Shown: positions 16,363 to 26,673 of the stretch, in pieces
How positions within the stretch are numbered: position 1 is the stretch's first letter
Layout: the number at the start of each line of letters is the position of its first letter
From: Oceaniradius stylonematis
GTDB taxonomy: Bacteria > Pseudomonadota > Alphaproteobacteria > Rhizobiales > Rhizobiaceae
Reading direction: 5' to 3'
DNA: 64,000 bases
NCBI RefSeq assembly: GCF_003149475.2
Contig: NZ_QFWV02000001.1
Span: 213,511 to 277,510, forward strand
The notes under the pieces: generated by a model
Seen by the model: the letters and a program-made list of their open reading frames with translations, nothing else
Databases searched by the model: none
What the model was told of the DNA's origin: nothing
Translations under genes and position numbers: made by a program

Positions 16363-17268
16363 TCAGACCGGATCGTGCACGATCAGCGTGCCGGCGCCAT
16401 GCTCGGTGAAGAGTTCGAGCAGCACCGCATGCGGCGTCTTGCCGTTGAGGATCACGACGCCCTTGACGCCGCGGGTCAACGCCGCGATGCAGGTCTCGAC
16501 CTTGGGGATCATGCCGCCCGAAATCGTGCCGTCGGCGATCAGGTCGCGCGCCTGACTGACTGTCAGTTCCTTGATCAGCGTGCCGTTCTTGTCGAGGACG
16601 CCCGGCACGTCCGTCAGGAACAGGAGCCGCTGCGCGGCCACGGCGCCGGCAATGGCGCCCGAGAACGTGTCGGCATTGATGTTGTAGGTGTGGCCGTCCC
16701 GGCCCGGCGCGACCGGCGCGATCACCGGGATCATGCGCGAGGTGGCCAACTGGTCGAGCAGCGTGCGGTCCACCTTGGCCGGTTCACCGACAAAGCCCAG
16801 ATCGACGACGCGCTCTATATTGCTGTCGGGATCCCTGACGGTCTTCTGCGCCTTTTCGGCGAAGACCAGATTGCCGTCCTTGCCGCACAGGCCGATCGCC
16901 CAGGCCCCTTGCGCGTTGATCAGCGCGACGATCTCCTTGTTGATCGAGCCGGCGAGCACCATCTCGACGATCTCGACGGTCTTCTCGTCGGTGACGCGCA
17001 GGCCGCCCTCGAAGGTCGATTCGATGCCCATCCGGTCGAGCATGGCACCGATCTGAGGCCCGCCCCCGTGAACGACGACAGGGTTGACGCCGGACTGTTT
17101 GAGAAGCGCGATGTCCTGGGCGAACGCCTTGCCGAGCGCCGCATCGCCCATGGCGTGGCCGCCATATTTGACGACCACCATCTTGCCCGCATAGCGCTGC
17201 ATATAGGGCAGCGCATCGGCGAGGATCGCCGCCTCGGTGGCGGGGGTCGAAATGTCTTTGGAGGCCAT
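16363..17268 (-). CDS. argB: acetylglutamate kinase ArgB
   Basis: Second enzyme of arginine synthesis, phosphorylating N-acetylglutamate with ATP. The 301-residue protein has the amino-acid-kinase glycine loops [11 protein letters not shown] (near residue 34) and [10 protein letters not shown], plus the [12 protein letters not shown] segment near the C-terminus. The N-terminal helix ahead of the kinase core is as in arginine-sensitive hexameric enzymes, so feedback inhibition is likely. In many relatives argB follows engB, but here they are about 30 kb apart. Convergent with the acyl-CoA dehydrogenase gene. Confidence 0.96.
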   Translation of the reverse strand: MASKDISTPATEAAILADALPYMQRYAGKMVVVKYGGHAMGDAALGKAFAQDIALLKQSGVNPVVVHGGGPQIGAMLDRMGIESTFEGGLRVTDEKTVEIVEMVLAGSINKEIVALINAQGAWAIGLCGKDGNLVFAEKAQKTVRDPDSNIERVVDLGFVGEPAKVDRTLLDQLATSRMIPVIAPVAPGRDGHTYNINADTFSGAIAGAVAAQRLLFLTDVPGVLDKNGTLIKELTVSQARDLIADGTISGGMIPKVETCIAALTRGVKGVVILNGKTPHAVLLELFTEHGAGTLIVHDPV

Positions 17269-17324
17269 GGCGGACGCCCTTGAATGTGGTCGGAGCCCTC
17301 ATAAACCCCTCGCCCGCATAAGAA

Positions 17325-17350
17325 AAGGCGCGGGACGGATCCCGCGCCTT
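17325..17350 (-). terminator. intrinsic terminator of the phoX gene
   Basis: AAGGCGCGGGA and TCCCGCGCCTT form an 11-bp perfect stem with a 4-base loop. On the minus strand it is followed by TTTTCTTAT. It starts 21 bp after the PhoX stop codon. Confidence 0.85.
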
Positions 17351-17371
17351 CGATTGTGCAGGCCGACCGTG

Positions 17372-19393
17372 TCAGACGGCGATCTTGCCGCCGCCCTGCT
17401 TGGTCACGACAACCACGGACGGACGCGGCGGCATGGCCGGATCGAAGTCGGGCCAGCGGGTCGCCGGGTCTTCGAAGGTCGAATCCTTGGCAAAGCCCAC
17501 CAGATCCTTCGTGCCGTCCGTGCCGGGATGCTGAACTGCGAGGAACAGCGTTTCCGCATCGTCGGTGAAGTAGGGACCGCACAGTTCGCCGCCGACAGGG
17601 CAGCGGAAGAACAGTTTGGAGTGGCCGCGCAGTTCGCCTTCGGTCTCAAGGCTGTAGAGCCCGTCCGACTTGCCGGTCTTGGCCCAGTTCGATCCCTGGT
17701 CGGTGGAAATCCACAGACGGCCGTCGGCGTCGATGGCGCAGTTGTCGGGCGAACCGAACCAGCCATGCTCGGAGGTTTCCGGGTGCCATTGGGCGCCCAC
17801 CTCGGCGATCGAGGGATCGCCGCATTTGACCAGGATCGACCAGGTGCCGGTCGTCGCCGAGTGGTTGCCGCCCTCTTCCTTGATCTCGATGATGTGACCG
17901 AAGTTCGATTCCGGACGCGGGTTGGCAGCATCGACCTGCTCGGGCGTGCGGCGGCTGTTGTTGGTCAGCATGATGTAGGCCGTGCCGTCGCCGCGCGGCT
18001 GGGCGTCCTCCGGACGGTCCATCGGCGTCGCGCCCAGAAGATCGGCGGCAAGGCGCGTGTCGATGGCGATGTCGGCCTGGCTTTCAAAGCCGTTCTCGGC
18101 GGTCAGCGGGCCTTCGCCGTGGACCAGCGGCAGCCAGTCGATGGTGCCGTCATCGTTGAAGCGCGCCACATAGAGCGTGCCTTCGGACAGGAGCGAGGAG
18201 CCGAACACCGAGTTTTCGTCGGTCACGGCTTCGGCCGACACCCATTTGTACTGATAGTCGAAGCGGTTGTCGTCGCCCGAATAGATGACCAGCCGGCCGT
18301 CGGAGGCCACCGTCGTTTCGGCGCCTTCGTGACGGAAGCGGCCGAGCGCCGTGTGCTTGATGGGTGTCGCGTCCGGGTTCATTGGATCGACCTCGACGAT
18401 GTAGCCGAAACGGTTCGGTTCGTTGGGCTCCTTGTCGATGTTGAACCTGTCGTGGAACTTGCCCCACGCATACCAGCGGCCCGGCACGCCATAGCGTTCC
18501 ATCGAGGCGGCCTCGGGCTGGGCCGAAAGGTCGGGATCGCCTTCGGCGTCGAGCGTGTCGGTCCAGAAATAGCCGTGGAAGTTCTCCTCGGCCATCAGAT
18601 AGGTGCCCCAGGGCGTCATGCCGCCGGCGCAATTGTTGATCGTGCCCAGCACGTTCATGCCGGTGGGATCGGCGCTCGTTTTCAGGCGGTCATGGCCGGC
18701 AGCCGGACCCGAGAAGGTGATCGGGGTTTCGGCGGTGATGCGGCGGTTGTTCGGATTGTCGCGGTTGACCGACCATTTGCCGTCCTCGCCGCGCACGATC
18801 TCGAAGACCGAGCCGCCATGAGCGGCCATTTCGATGTCGACCAGTTCCTTGGTCATCTGTTCGAAGCCGGACCGGTCCTGGCGGCCAATCCCGGGGAACA
18901 TGACTTCTTCGTTGGTGTACTCGTGATTGACGCAGAGCATGCCGCGGCCGGGCTCGATCTCGGCAAAGCCGACATAGTCATTGTTGTAGCCGAACTGTTT
19001 GGCCTGGGCTTCGGCGGTCTGGTTCATGACGTCGAATTCAGGCGAATCGGCCATGATGGGATCGCCCCAGCGGATCAGCACGTCCGCATCGAAGCCGTCG
19101 GCGATGTGATGGGTCTGGTCGTTGCCCCAGCGCAGTTCGGTGAAGTTGAAGCGGTCGCCCTCGGTCATTGCGAGCGCCTGTCCGGGCGCGGTTAGGGCCG
19201 AGGTGCCGAACAGGGCCGCAGTGGCCGTCACGCCCAGCACGCCGCGCAGAACGTCGCGGCGGCCATAGCGGCGGTTGATCACATCGCCGATCGTGTTGCC
19301 GAGATTGGGGTTGGTCGGGATGTCGTCGAATGCCTCGAACGCCTCGGCACGGTTGCCGTGCGCAGGGTCGTTGATGATCTGCTTGCGATCCAT
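17372..19393 (-). CDS. phoX: PhoX-family phosphatase (DUF839), Tat-exported
   Basis: 673-residue alkaline phosphatase of the PhoX type, which uses iron and calcium and is exported folded. The N-terminal region holds a twin-arginine signal with a long n-region: RRDVLRG followed by VLGVTATAALFGTSALTAPGQALA (about residues 44-75). Family signatures include MLCVNHEYTNEE, NNCAGGMTPWGTYLMAEENFHGYF and SGDDNRFDYQYKWVS. The ATG at 19393 has GGAGG at normal distance. It would release phosphate from organic esters in the periplasm, complementing the nearby phn locus. No full Pho box is seen upstream. Confidence 0.93.
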   Translation of the reverse strand: MDRKQIINDPAHGNRAEAFEAFDDIPTNPNLGNTIGDVINRRYGRRDVLRGVLGVTATAALFGTSALTAPGQALAMTEGDRFNFTELRWGNDQTHHIADGFDADVLIRWGDPIMADSPEFDVMNQTAEAQAKQFGYNNDYVGFAEIEPGRGMLCVNHEYTNEEVMFPGIGRQDRSGFEQMTKELVDIEMAAHGGSVFEIVRGEDGKWSVNRDNPNNRRITAETPITFSGPAAGHDRLKTSADPTGMNVLGTINNCAGGMTPWGTYLMAEENFHGYFWTDTLDAEGDPDLSAQPEAASMERYGVPGRWYAWGKFHDRFNIDKEPNEPNRFGYIVEVDPMNPDATPIKHTALGRFRHEGAETTVASDGRLVIYSGDDNRFDYQYKWVSAEAVTDENSVFGSSLLSEGTLYVARFNDDGTIDWLPLVHGEGPLTAENGFESQADIAIDTRLAADLLGATPMDRPEDAQPRGDGTAYIMLTNNSRRTPEQVDAANPRPESNFGHIIEIKEEGGNHSATTGTWSILVKCGDPSIAEVGAQWHPETSEHGWFGSPDNCAIDADGRLWISTDQGSNWAKTGKSDGLYSLETEGELRGHSKLFFRCPVGGELCGPYFTDDAETLFLAVQHPGTDGTKDLVGFAKDSTFEDPATRWPDFDPAMPPRPSVVVVTKQGGGKIAV

Positions 19394-19652
19394 GGAAGTC
19401 CTCCGGGTGTCATTTTTGACGTGTGTGCGCGCATCCGGCTTTGGGCGCAGCCGCGGCACCAAACCTTGCTTGCAACTTTTGTGTGACAGGCATGTTTCGA
19501 TCTGGAAGGATTCCAAGCTCGTGCCCCATTCCTTGCTGCGCGAATTGTCGCATCGGCACAGGGCTTACCTCGCGTTCACGAAATCGTGGACGAAGGTGAG
19601 ATGCAAACCGCCGACACGACCGCTATCTTCACGTTCGACACGGGAGTTTGCC

Positions 19653-20171
19653 ATGGTGACGAAACGATCATTCCTGACGCTGGGCCTCGGCGGCGCCGCT
19701 GCCGCCGGCATCTTCAAATGGTGGGGCGCAAACCCGGCGACAGCTGCCGCGGACGGCGCTTTCGAAATCGTCAAGACCGAGGAAGAATGGCGGGCGCAGC
19801 TGACGCCGATGCAGTATGCGGTGTTGCGCGAAGAGGCGACCGAACGCCCGTTCACCAGCCCGCTCAACGACGAGAAGCGCGCCGGCGTCTTCCATTGCGC
19901 GGGATGCGACCAGGAACTGTTCCTGTCGGAGACCAAATATGACAGCGGCACAGGCTGGCCGAGCTTCTGGCAGGAGATCGAGGGCAAGGTTGCCTACAGG
20001 ACCGACTACAAGCTGCTGATCCCGCGCACCGAGGAGCATTGCAGCCGCTGCGGCGGTCATTTGGGCCATGTCTTCAATGACGGCCCGCAGCCGACCGGCA
20101 AGCGCCACTGCATCAATGGCGTGGCGCTGAAGTTCACGCCCGCCGACGGCTCCGAGCCGGTCTACGGCTGA
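19653..20171 (+). CDS. msrB: peptide-methionine (R)-S-oxide reductase MsrB, probably exported
   Basis: 172-residue methionine sulfoxide reductase B. The catalytic cysteine is in KRHCINGVALKF, zinc is held by CAGC and CSRC, and the family signature SGTGWPSFW is present. About 40 N-terminal residues (TKRSFLTLGLGGAAAAGIFKWW) precede the domain and look like a signal or membrane anchor of Tat-like type with KR instead of RR. The enzyme therefore probably repairs oxidised proteins outside the cytoplasm. The start at ATG 19653 follows a GGGAG box. Confidence 0.92.
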   Translation: MVTKRSFLTLGLGGAAAAGIFKWWGANPATAAADGAFEIVKTEEEWRAQLTPMQYAVLREEATERPFTSPLNDEKRAGVFHCAGCDQELFLSETKYDSGTGWPSFWQEIEGKVAYRTDYKLLIPRTEEHCSRCGGHLGHVFNDGPQPTGKRHCINGVALKFTPADGSEPVYG

Positions 20172-20200
20172 CGGCACTTACGCCAGACAGCACGCAAAGA

Positions 20201-20236
20201 AAAAAGGCCGATCCGGTTTCCCGGATCGGCCTTTTT
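20201..20236. terminator. bidirectional terminator between msrB and dnaK
   Basis: AAAAAGGCCGATCCGG, a 4-base loop, and CCGGATCGGCCTTTTT form a perfect stem with an A-tract on one side and a T-tract on the other. It lies between the convergent msrB and dnaK genes, 29 bp from the msrB stop and 25 bp from the dnaK stop. Confidence 0.92.
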
Positions 20237-20261
20237 GATGGCGTGAACGAAGGCGAGTGAC

Positions 20262-22190
<1,929 letters not shown>

Positions 22191-22310
22191 GTCTAACCTC
22201 TTCTTTCAGCGAACCGCACGGACCCGTTATGGCGTTCGTGTGCGCGGCCCCTCTTCGTTGGCAGATCGATTGTTTCCGGACGGCGCAAAAGGCGCCTTCC
22301 GCGCTGGCGG

Positions 22311-22341
22311 GTATATAAGGAGGGCGCATTTTGCGTGCAAG
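22311..22341 (-). promoter_or_regulatory. RpoH (sigma-32)-type promoter of dnaK
   Basis: On the minus strand CTTG, 18 bp, then CTTATATAC. This agrees with the alphaproteobacterial heat-shock consensus CTTG-N17/18-CYTATnT. Transcription would start about 110 bp before dnaK. Confidence 0.7.
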
Positions 22342-22385
22342 GCGGGTGTTTTGGAATGTTTTCGGTGTGAGGTTGCCTGTTGGGC

Positions 22386-24656
22386 CTACTGGCCCAAAAT
22401 CACGTCGAGAACCGTTCCGGCCTCCCCCTGCGACACACCGACATCGGTTTGAGGGCGCGGAGCACCCGTCGACGAGGTGATCGTCCGGTCCGGTGGCGGC
22501 AGGGCGACGCGATCGCGTGCCACGGCACCCGATGGCGGCGACCTGTCGCTTGCGAGAGGTGTGCCGCCGTCGACAGGCGCGGAAGGCCGCCTGCCGGGTC
22601 CGAACGGGAAGCCCTCGGGGCGCGGCTTGGGAATGACGTTGAACGGCATGTAGCCGGGCAGGTCGGCGATGGCGACGCCTTGGTGAGCAGCCACCATGAA
22701 GTCGCGCCAGGCCTCGGCCGGCAGCGTGCCGCCGGTGACGTTCTTCATCGGCTTGCCGTCGTCATTGCCGAACCAGACCCCGGTCACCAGATGGGCCGTG
22801 TAGCCGACGAACCAGGCATCTCGGGCGTTCTGGGTGGTGCCGGTCTTGCCGGCGGCGGGATGATCGAACCGGGCCGCGCGGGCAGTGCCGGCGCGCACGG
22901 TCTGGCTCATCATCTGGTTCATCATGCCGGCGAGATCGGGCGCCAGCACGCGGCTGCGGCTGTCTTTTCGCTCGTAAAGAACCTCGCCCTCCATGGTCGT
23001 CACCCGGCGGATCAGGTGCGGGTCGGCGCGATAGCCGCCGGACGCGAACGGCACATAGGCCGATGTCAGCTCGTACAGCGTGACTTCGGACGTGCCGAGC
23101 GACAGCGAGGCGTTGGCTTTCAGCGGCGAGGCGATGCCCATTTTCTGCGCCGTGCGCACAACGGTACCCGCGCCGCTTTCCATGATCAGTTGCGCCGCCA
23201 CCGAATTGAGCGATCTGGACAGCGCGGTCTCCAGCGTGACCGGGCCGTGATATTTGCCGCGATAATTCTCCGGCGCCCAATTGCCGAACCGAACCGGCGT
23301 GTCGTTGCGCACCGACGAGGGCAGCGCGCCTGCTTCGAGCGCGGCAAGGTAGACGAACGGCTTGAACGCAGAACCGGGCTGGCGCTTGGCCTGACTGGCC
23401 CGGTCGAATTGGGAGGCGGCATAGTCGACGCCGCCGACCATGGCGCGGACGGCGCCGGCCGGATCGATCGCCACAAGCGCGCCCTGGCTGACGTCGCGCT
23501 CGGCGCCATGTTCGGCGATCGCGGCGCGGATGGCCGTTTCGCCGGCGGTCTGCAGGTAGAGATCGACCGTGGTATCGACGATCACGTCCTGCCGGACTTC
23601 GCCGATCAGTTGCGGCAGTTCCTCCATGACGGCGTCGGCGACATAATGGTGCGCGCCGGACCAATAGCGGTTGGCGCGGGCGGCCGGGCTGGCCAAGGCC
23701 GCGGTCATTTCCGTGTCGGACACAAGCCCCTGTTCGCGCATCACCGAAAGAACCACCTGCGCGCGGCTTTCGGCCCGTTCGGGATTGCGGTTCGGCGACA
23801 GGCGCGACGGCGCTTTCAAAAGCCCGGCGAGGAGCGCCGCTTCGGGCAGGGACACATCGCGCGCCGACTTGCCGAAATAGCGCCGCGCCGCCGCCTCGAC
23901 GCCATAGGAGCCCGAGCCGAAATAGACCCGGTTCAGATAAAGTTCGAGGATCTGCTCCTTGGAGTATTCATGTTCGAGCCAAAGGGCCAGCAGCACCTCC
24001 TGCACCTTGCGGCCGACGGTGCGCTCAGGCGTCAGGAACAGGTTCTTGGCGAGCTGCTGGGTCAGCGTCGAGCCGCCCTGCACCAGCCCGCCAGCCATCA
24101 CGTTGCGGGCCATGGCGCGGGCCAGCCCGATCGGGTCGACGCCGAAATGGGAGAAGTAGCGCCGGTCCTCGATGGCGATGACGGCCTTGGGAATATAGGG
24201 GCTCATCTCATGCAGGCCGACCGCCGCGCCGCCGGTCGCGCCGCGATTGGTCACCAGCGTTCCGTCGACCGCGACGATCTTGACATTGGGCGGCCGGTCG
24301 GGAACCGCCCATGCGCTGGCCGAGGGCAGTTGCGCGCCGTACCATGCGATGATGCCGGCCAGCGCGACACCGCCCCAGATGCAGGCGATGAACGACCAAT
24401 AGACGAAGCCGCGCACGAAACCGCGCCCGCTTGTCCTGCGGCGTCCGCCGGATGAGCCGCGTGCGGCCGGTTTCCGGCGCGCGCCCGATGCGGCCTTGGC
24501 CCCCGGCTTTTTGGACGACGGTTTGCGCTTGCGCGCCGGCGGGGGCGCCGCGCGATCGGCCGCCGTCACCGAGAAGTCGGCGGCCGACTTTCGACCGCCG
24601 CGATCCTCGAACCGCGGCTCGACGCGCGTCTTGCGCTTCTTTCGTCTTGAAAACAT
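22386..24656 (-). CDS. class A penicillin-binding protein (PBP1A-type)
   Basis: 756-residue bifunctional peptidoglycan synthase. It has a basic, Arg/Lys/Pro-rich cytoplasmic tail (about 80 residues) and one membrane helix (YWSFIACIWGGVALAGIIAWYG). A GT51 glycosyltransferase domain follows (EDRRYFSHFGVDPIG, QGGSTLTQQLAKN), then a transpeptidase with the active-site serine in PGSAFKP, SxN in SRSLNS and KTGT. The tail after the transpeptidase is Pro/Arg-rich. The ATG at 24656 (MFSRRKKRK) fits; a longer frame adds ten residues. It lies upstream of dnaK on the same strand. Confidence 0.94.
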   Translation of the reverse strand: MFSRRKKRKTRVEPRFEDRGGRKSAADFSVTAADRAAPPPARKRKPSSKKPGAKAASGARRKPAARGSSGGRRRTSGRGFVRGFVYWSFIACIWGGVALAGIIAWYGAQLPSASAWAVPDRPPNVKIVAVDGTLVTNRGATGGAAVGLHEMSPYIPKAVIAIEDRRYFSHFGVDPIGLARAMARNVMAGGLVQGGSTLTQQLAKNLFLTPERTVGRKVQEVLLALWLEHEYSKEQILELYLNRVYFGSGSYGVEAAARRYFGKSARDVSLPEAALLAGLLKAPSRLSPNRNPERAESRAQVVLSVMREQGLVSDTEMTAALASPAARANRYWSGAHHYVADAVMEELPQLIGEVRQDVIVDTTVDLYLQTAGETAIRAAIAEHGAERDVSQGALVAIDPAGAVRAMVGGVDYAASQFDRASQAKRQPGSAFKPFVYLAALEAGALPSSVRNDTPVRFGNWAPENYRGKYHGPVTLETALSRSLNSVAAQLIMESGAGTVVRTAQKMGIASPLKANASLSLGTSEVTLYELTSAYVPFASGGYRADPHLIRRVTTMEGEVLYERKDSRSRVLAPDLAGMMNQMMSQTVRAGTARAARFDHPAAGKTGTTQNARDAWFVGYTAHLVTGVWFGNDDGKPMKNVTGGTLPAEAWRDFMVAAHQGVAIADLPGYMPFNVIPKPRPEGFPFGPGRRPSAPVDGGTPLASDRSPPSGAVARDRVALPPPDRTITSSTGAPRPQTDVGVSQGEAGTVLDVILGQ

Positions 24657-24776
24657 GCGGGCCCGCACAACCGTGACACCAAACAAACGAACGGCCCGAT
24701 GAGCCTAGAACGCGGCCATTTAAGGTGCGGTTAACCGCGCGGGCCCGCCGGTTTCATGGCTTTGCCCGATCGGCGA

Positions 24777-26177
24777 TCACGTGGAGGCCAGAGCATCGAG
24801 AATACGCGCCCAGGAGCGCTGACCCTTGGTGAACGAGGCCAGATTGTACTTCTCGTTCGGTGAATGGATGCGGTCGTCCGACAGGGCAAAGCCGACCAGC
24901 AGCGAATCCATGCCGAGCATGCGCTTGAAGTCGCCGACGATCGGGATCGAGCCTCCCATGCCGATCACGGCGGCAGGCATGGGCCACTCGTCGGACAATG
25001 CCGCCTTGGCGGCCAGCACGGCCGGTGAATCGGCGGCGAGGATATTGGCCGGTCCGGCGCCGTGCTCGGCGAATTCAACCGAACAGTCGCCGGGAATGCG
25101 CGCGCGCACGAAGGCCCGGAAATTGTCGCGGATCGCCTGCGGGTCCTGACCGGCGACCAGGCGGAACGACACCTTTGCCGATGCCTTGGCAGGAATGACG
25201 GTCTTGAACCCCTCGCCCGTATAGCCGCCGATCATGCCGTTGACCTCGGCGGTCGGCCGCGCCCAGGTCAGTTCCAGGACGCTGCGGCCACGCTCACCGG
25301 ACGGGTGTTTCAGGCCGATCTCGCCGAGAAACGCCTCGTCCGTCATGCCCAGCGCTTTCCAGCTTTCAAGCTGTTGCGCCGGCACCTCTTCGACGCCGTC
25401 GTAGAAATGCGGAATGGTCACTCGGCCGGTCTCGTCGTGCATGGCGGCGAGAACGGCGCTCAATATGTGCAGCGGATTGGCCGCCGCACCGCCGAAATAG
25501 CCCGAATGAAGATCGCGATCGGCTGCGTGGATGGTGATTTCCTCGCCGACCAGCCCGCGCAGGCTGCCCGAGATGGACGGTGTTTCGGCGTTCCACATGG
25601 ACGTGTCGCAGACCAGCGCCACATCGGCCTTCAACTCGTCGGCATTGGCTTTGAGGAAGGGTTTGAGCGAAGGCGATCCGCTTTCCTCCTCGCCCTCGAA
25701 CAGGATGGATACGCGGCATGGAAGGGCACCATGAACGGCCTTGTAGGCCCGGCAGGCCTCGACAAAGGTCATCAACTGCCCCTTGTCGTCCGACGCGCCA
25801 CGAGCGGAGATCACGTCCGTGCCGCCGATGGTTTTCACCCTGGGATCGAACGGATCGTCGTGCCACAGGTCCAGCGGGTCGACCGGCTGGACGTCGTAAT
25901 GGCCGTAGAAAAGGACATGCGGCGCATCGGCGGACGGGCCATCATGGTGGGCGACGACCATCGGGTGGCCATCCGTGTCGCGCACCGACGCGTCAAAGCC
26001 GATCGATGCCAGATCGCCGGCCAACCAGTTCGCCGCGGCACGGCAATCGTCCTTGTAGGCCGGGTCGGTGGAGATCGACCGTATCCGCAACAGCGAAAAG
26101 AGCCGTTCGATGCTGTCGTCCACGGCGCTGTCGAGCGCGTCGAGAACGGGTTCCAGGCTCAATGCCGGTTTGGTCAC
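24777..26177 (-). CDS. M20-family dipeptidase/metallopeptidase
   Basis: 466-residue zinc peptidase of the M20 family. Metal ligands and catalytic residues are in GHYDVQP, SARGASDDKGQ and FEGEEESGSPS; the dimerisation domain occupies the middle third (about 210-320). Length and motifs match the 'M20 family dipeptidase' group (carnosinase/CNDP-like), acting on dipeptides in the cytoplasm. Substrate is not deducible. The gene stands alone. Confidence 0.9.
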   Translation of the reverse strand: MTKPALSLEPVLDALDSAVDDSIERLFSLLRIRSISTDPAYKDDCRAAANWLAGDLASIGFDASVRDTDGHPMVVAHHDGPSADAPHVLFYGHYDVQPVDPLDLWHDDPFDPRVKTIGGTDVISARGASDDKGQLMTFVEACRAYKAVHGALPCRVSILFEGEEESGSPSLKPFLKANADELKADVALVCDTSMWNAETPSISGSLRGLVGEEITIHAADRDLHSGYFGGAAANPLHILSAVLAAMHDETGRVTIPHFYDGVEEVPAQQLESWKALGMTDEAFLGEIGLKHPSGERGRSVLELTWARPTAEVNGMIGGYTGEGFKTVIPAKASAKVSFRLVAGQDPQAIRDNFRAFVRARIPGDCSVEFAEHGAGPANILAADSPAVLAAKAALSDEWPMPAAVIGMGGSIPIVGDFKRMLGMDSLLVGFALSDDRIHSPNEKYNLASFTKGQRSWARILDALAST

Positions 26178-26673
26178 GGGTCGCCTCCCTGCGTGTACGG
26201 TTGCGGTCGCGATTGATGGGTGCGCGCGCCGATCGTGTCAAAACCATAAACACGGTACGGCACAAAAAAAGCCATCATGCGGAGGTCACGCATGATGGCT
26301 CAAGAACGAAAGTGGCAGCCCGGAGAGGGGGATTAGGCTGCCACTAGTCCGGATCGGCGGGGGACGGGCCTTAGCCGGACAACGGCGTTTTGCCGTTAAT
26401 GGTAAATTAACAGAGCGTTTGCGGCGAAATATTGGCAGAGGCGGGCCGATTTCACGAAATCACACAAATGTCATGGAGCGTGTACGTTTACGGTGCCGGC
26501 AATCGCGCAATGACATAGGTCCGTCGTGGCCGTATAGATGCGCCCGTTACGCGTTGATGCACGATGTGACCAGGTGGCGGCGATTCGCCCTTGCACCTCC
26601 TGTGCGCTGCGTTTCAAAGCAATTTCGGCTGCGGCGCATACCACCGCCGGGACCATGCGAGGGGATCAGGACC
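26178..26673. other. intergenic region holding the sRNA candidate
   Basis: No coding frame is convincing here. Besides the hairpins at 26264-26397, the region 26398-26673 must hold the promoter of the GlmS-like gene, but I see no clear -35/-10 pair. Confidence 0.5.
26264..26397 (-). ncRNA. candidate small RNA with four hairpins and an intrinsic terminator
   Basis: In the 496-bp gap between the M20 peptidase and the GlmS-like gene the minus strand can form four hairpins in a row. They are a 6-bp stem (26381-26397), a 6-bp stem (26347-26380), a perfect 10-bp stem (26311-26345) and a perfect 11-bp stem (26270-26300) followed by seven T. The last two loops are C-rich (CCCCCTCTCC and GACCTCC), able to pair with Shine-Dalgarno sequences, as in several alphaproteobacterial sRNA families. 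No reading frame explains the structure. The promoter and the exact 5' end are not clear. Confidence 0.6.

Noticed and set aside
19483..19489. A single CTGTCAC on the minus strand upstream of phoX, like half of a Pho box
   Set aside because: Neither neighbouring 7-bp position at 11-bp spacing matches CTGTCAT, so there is no direct repeat.
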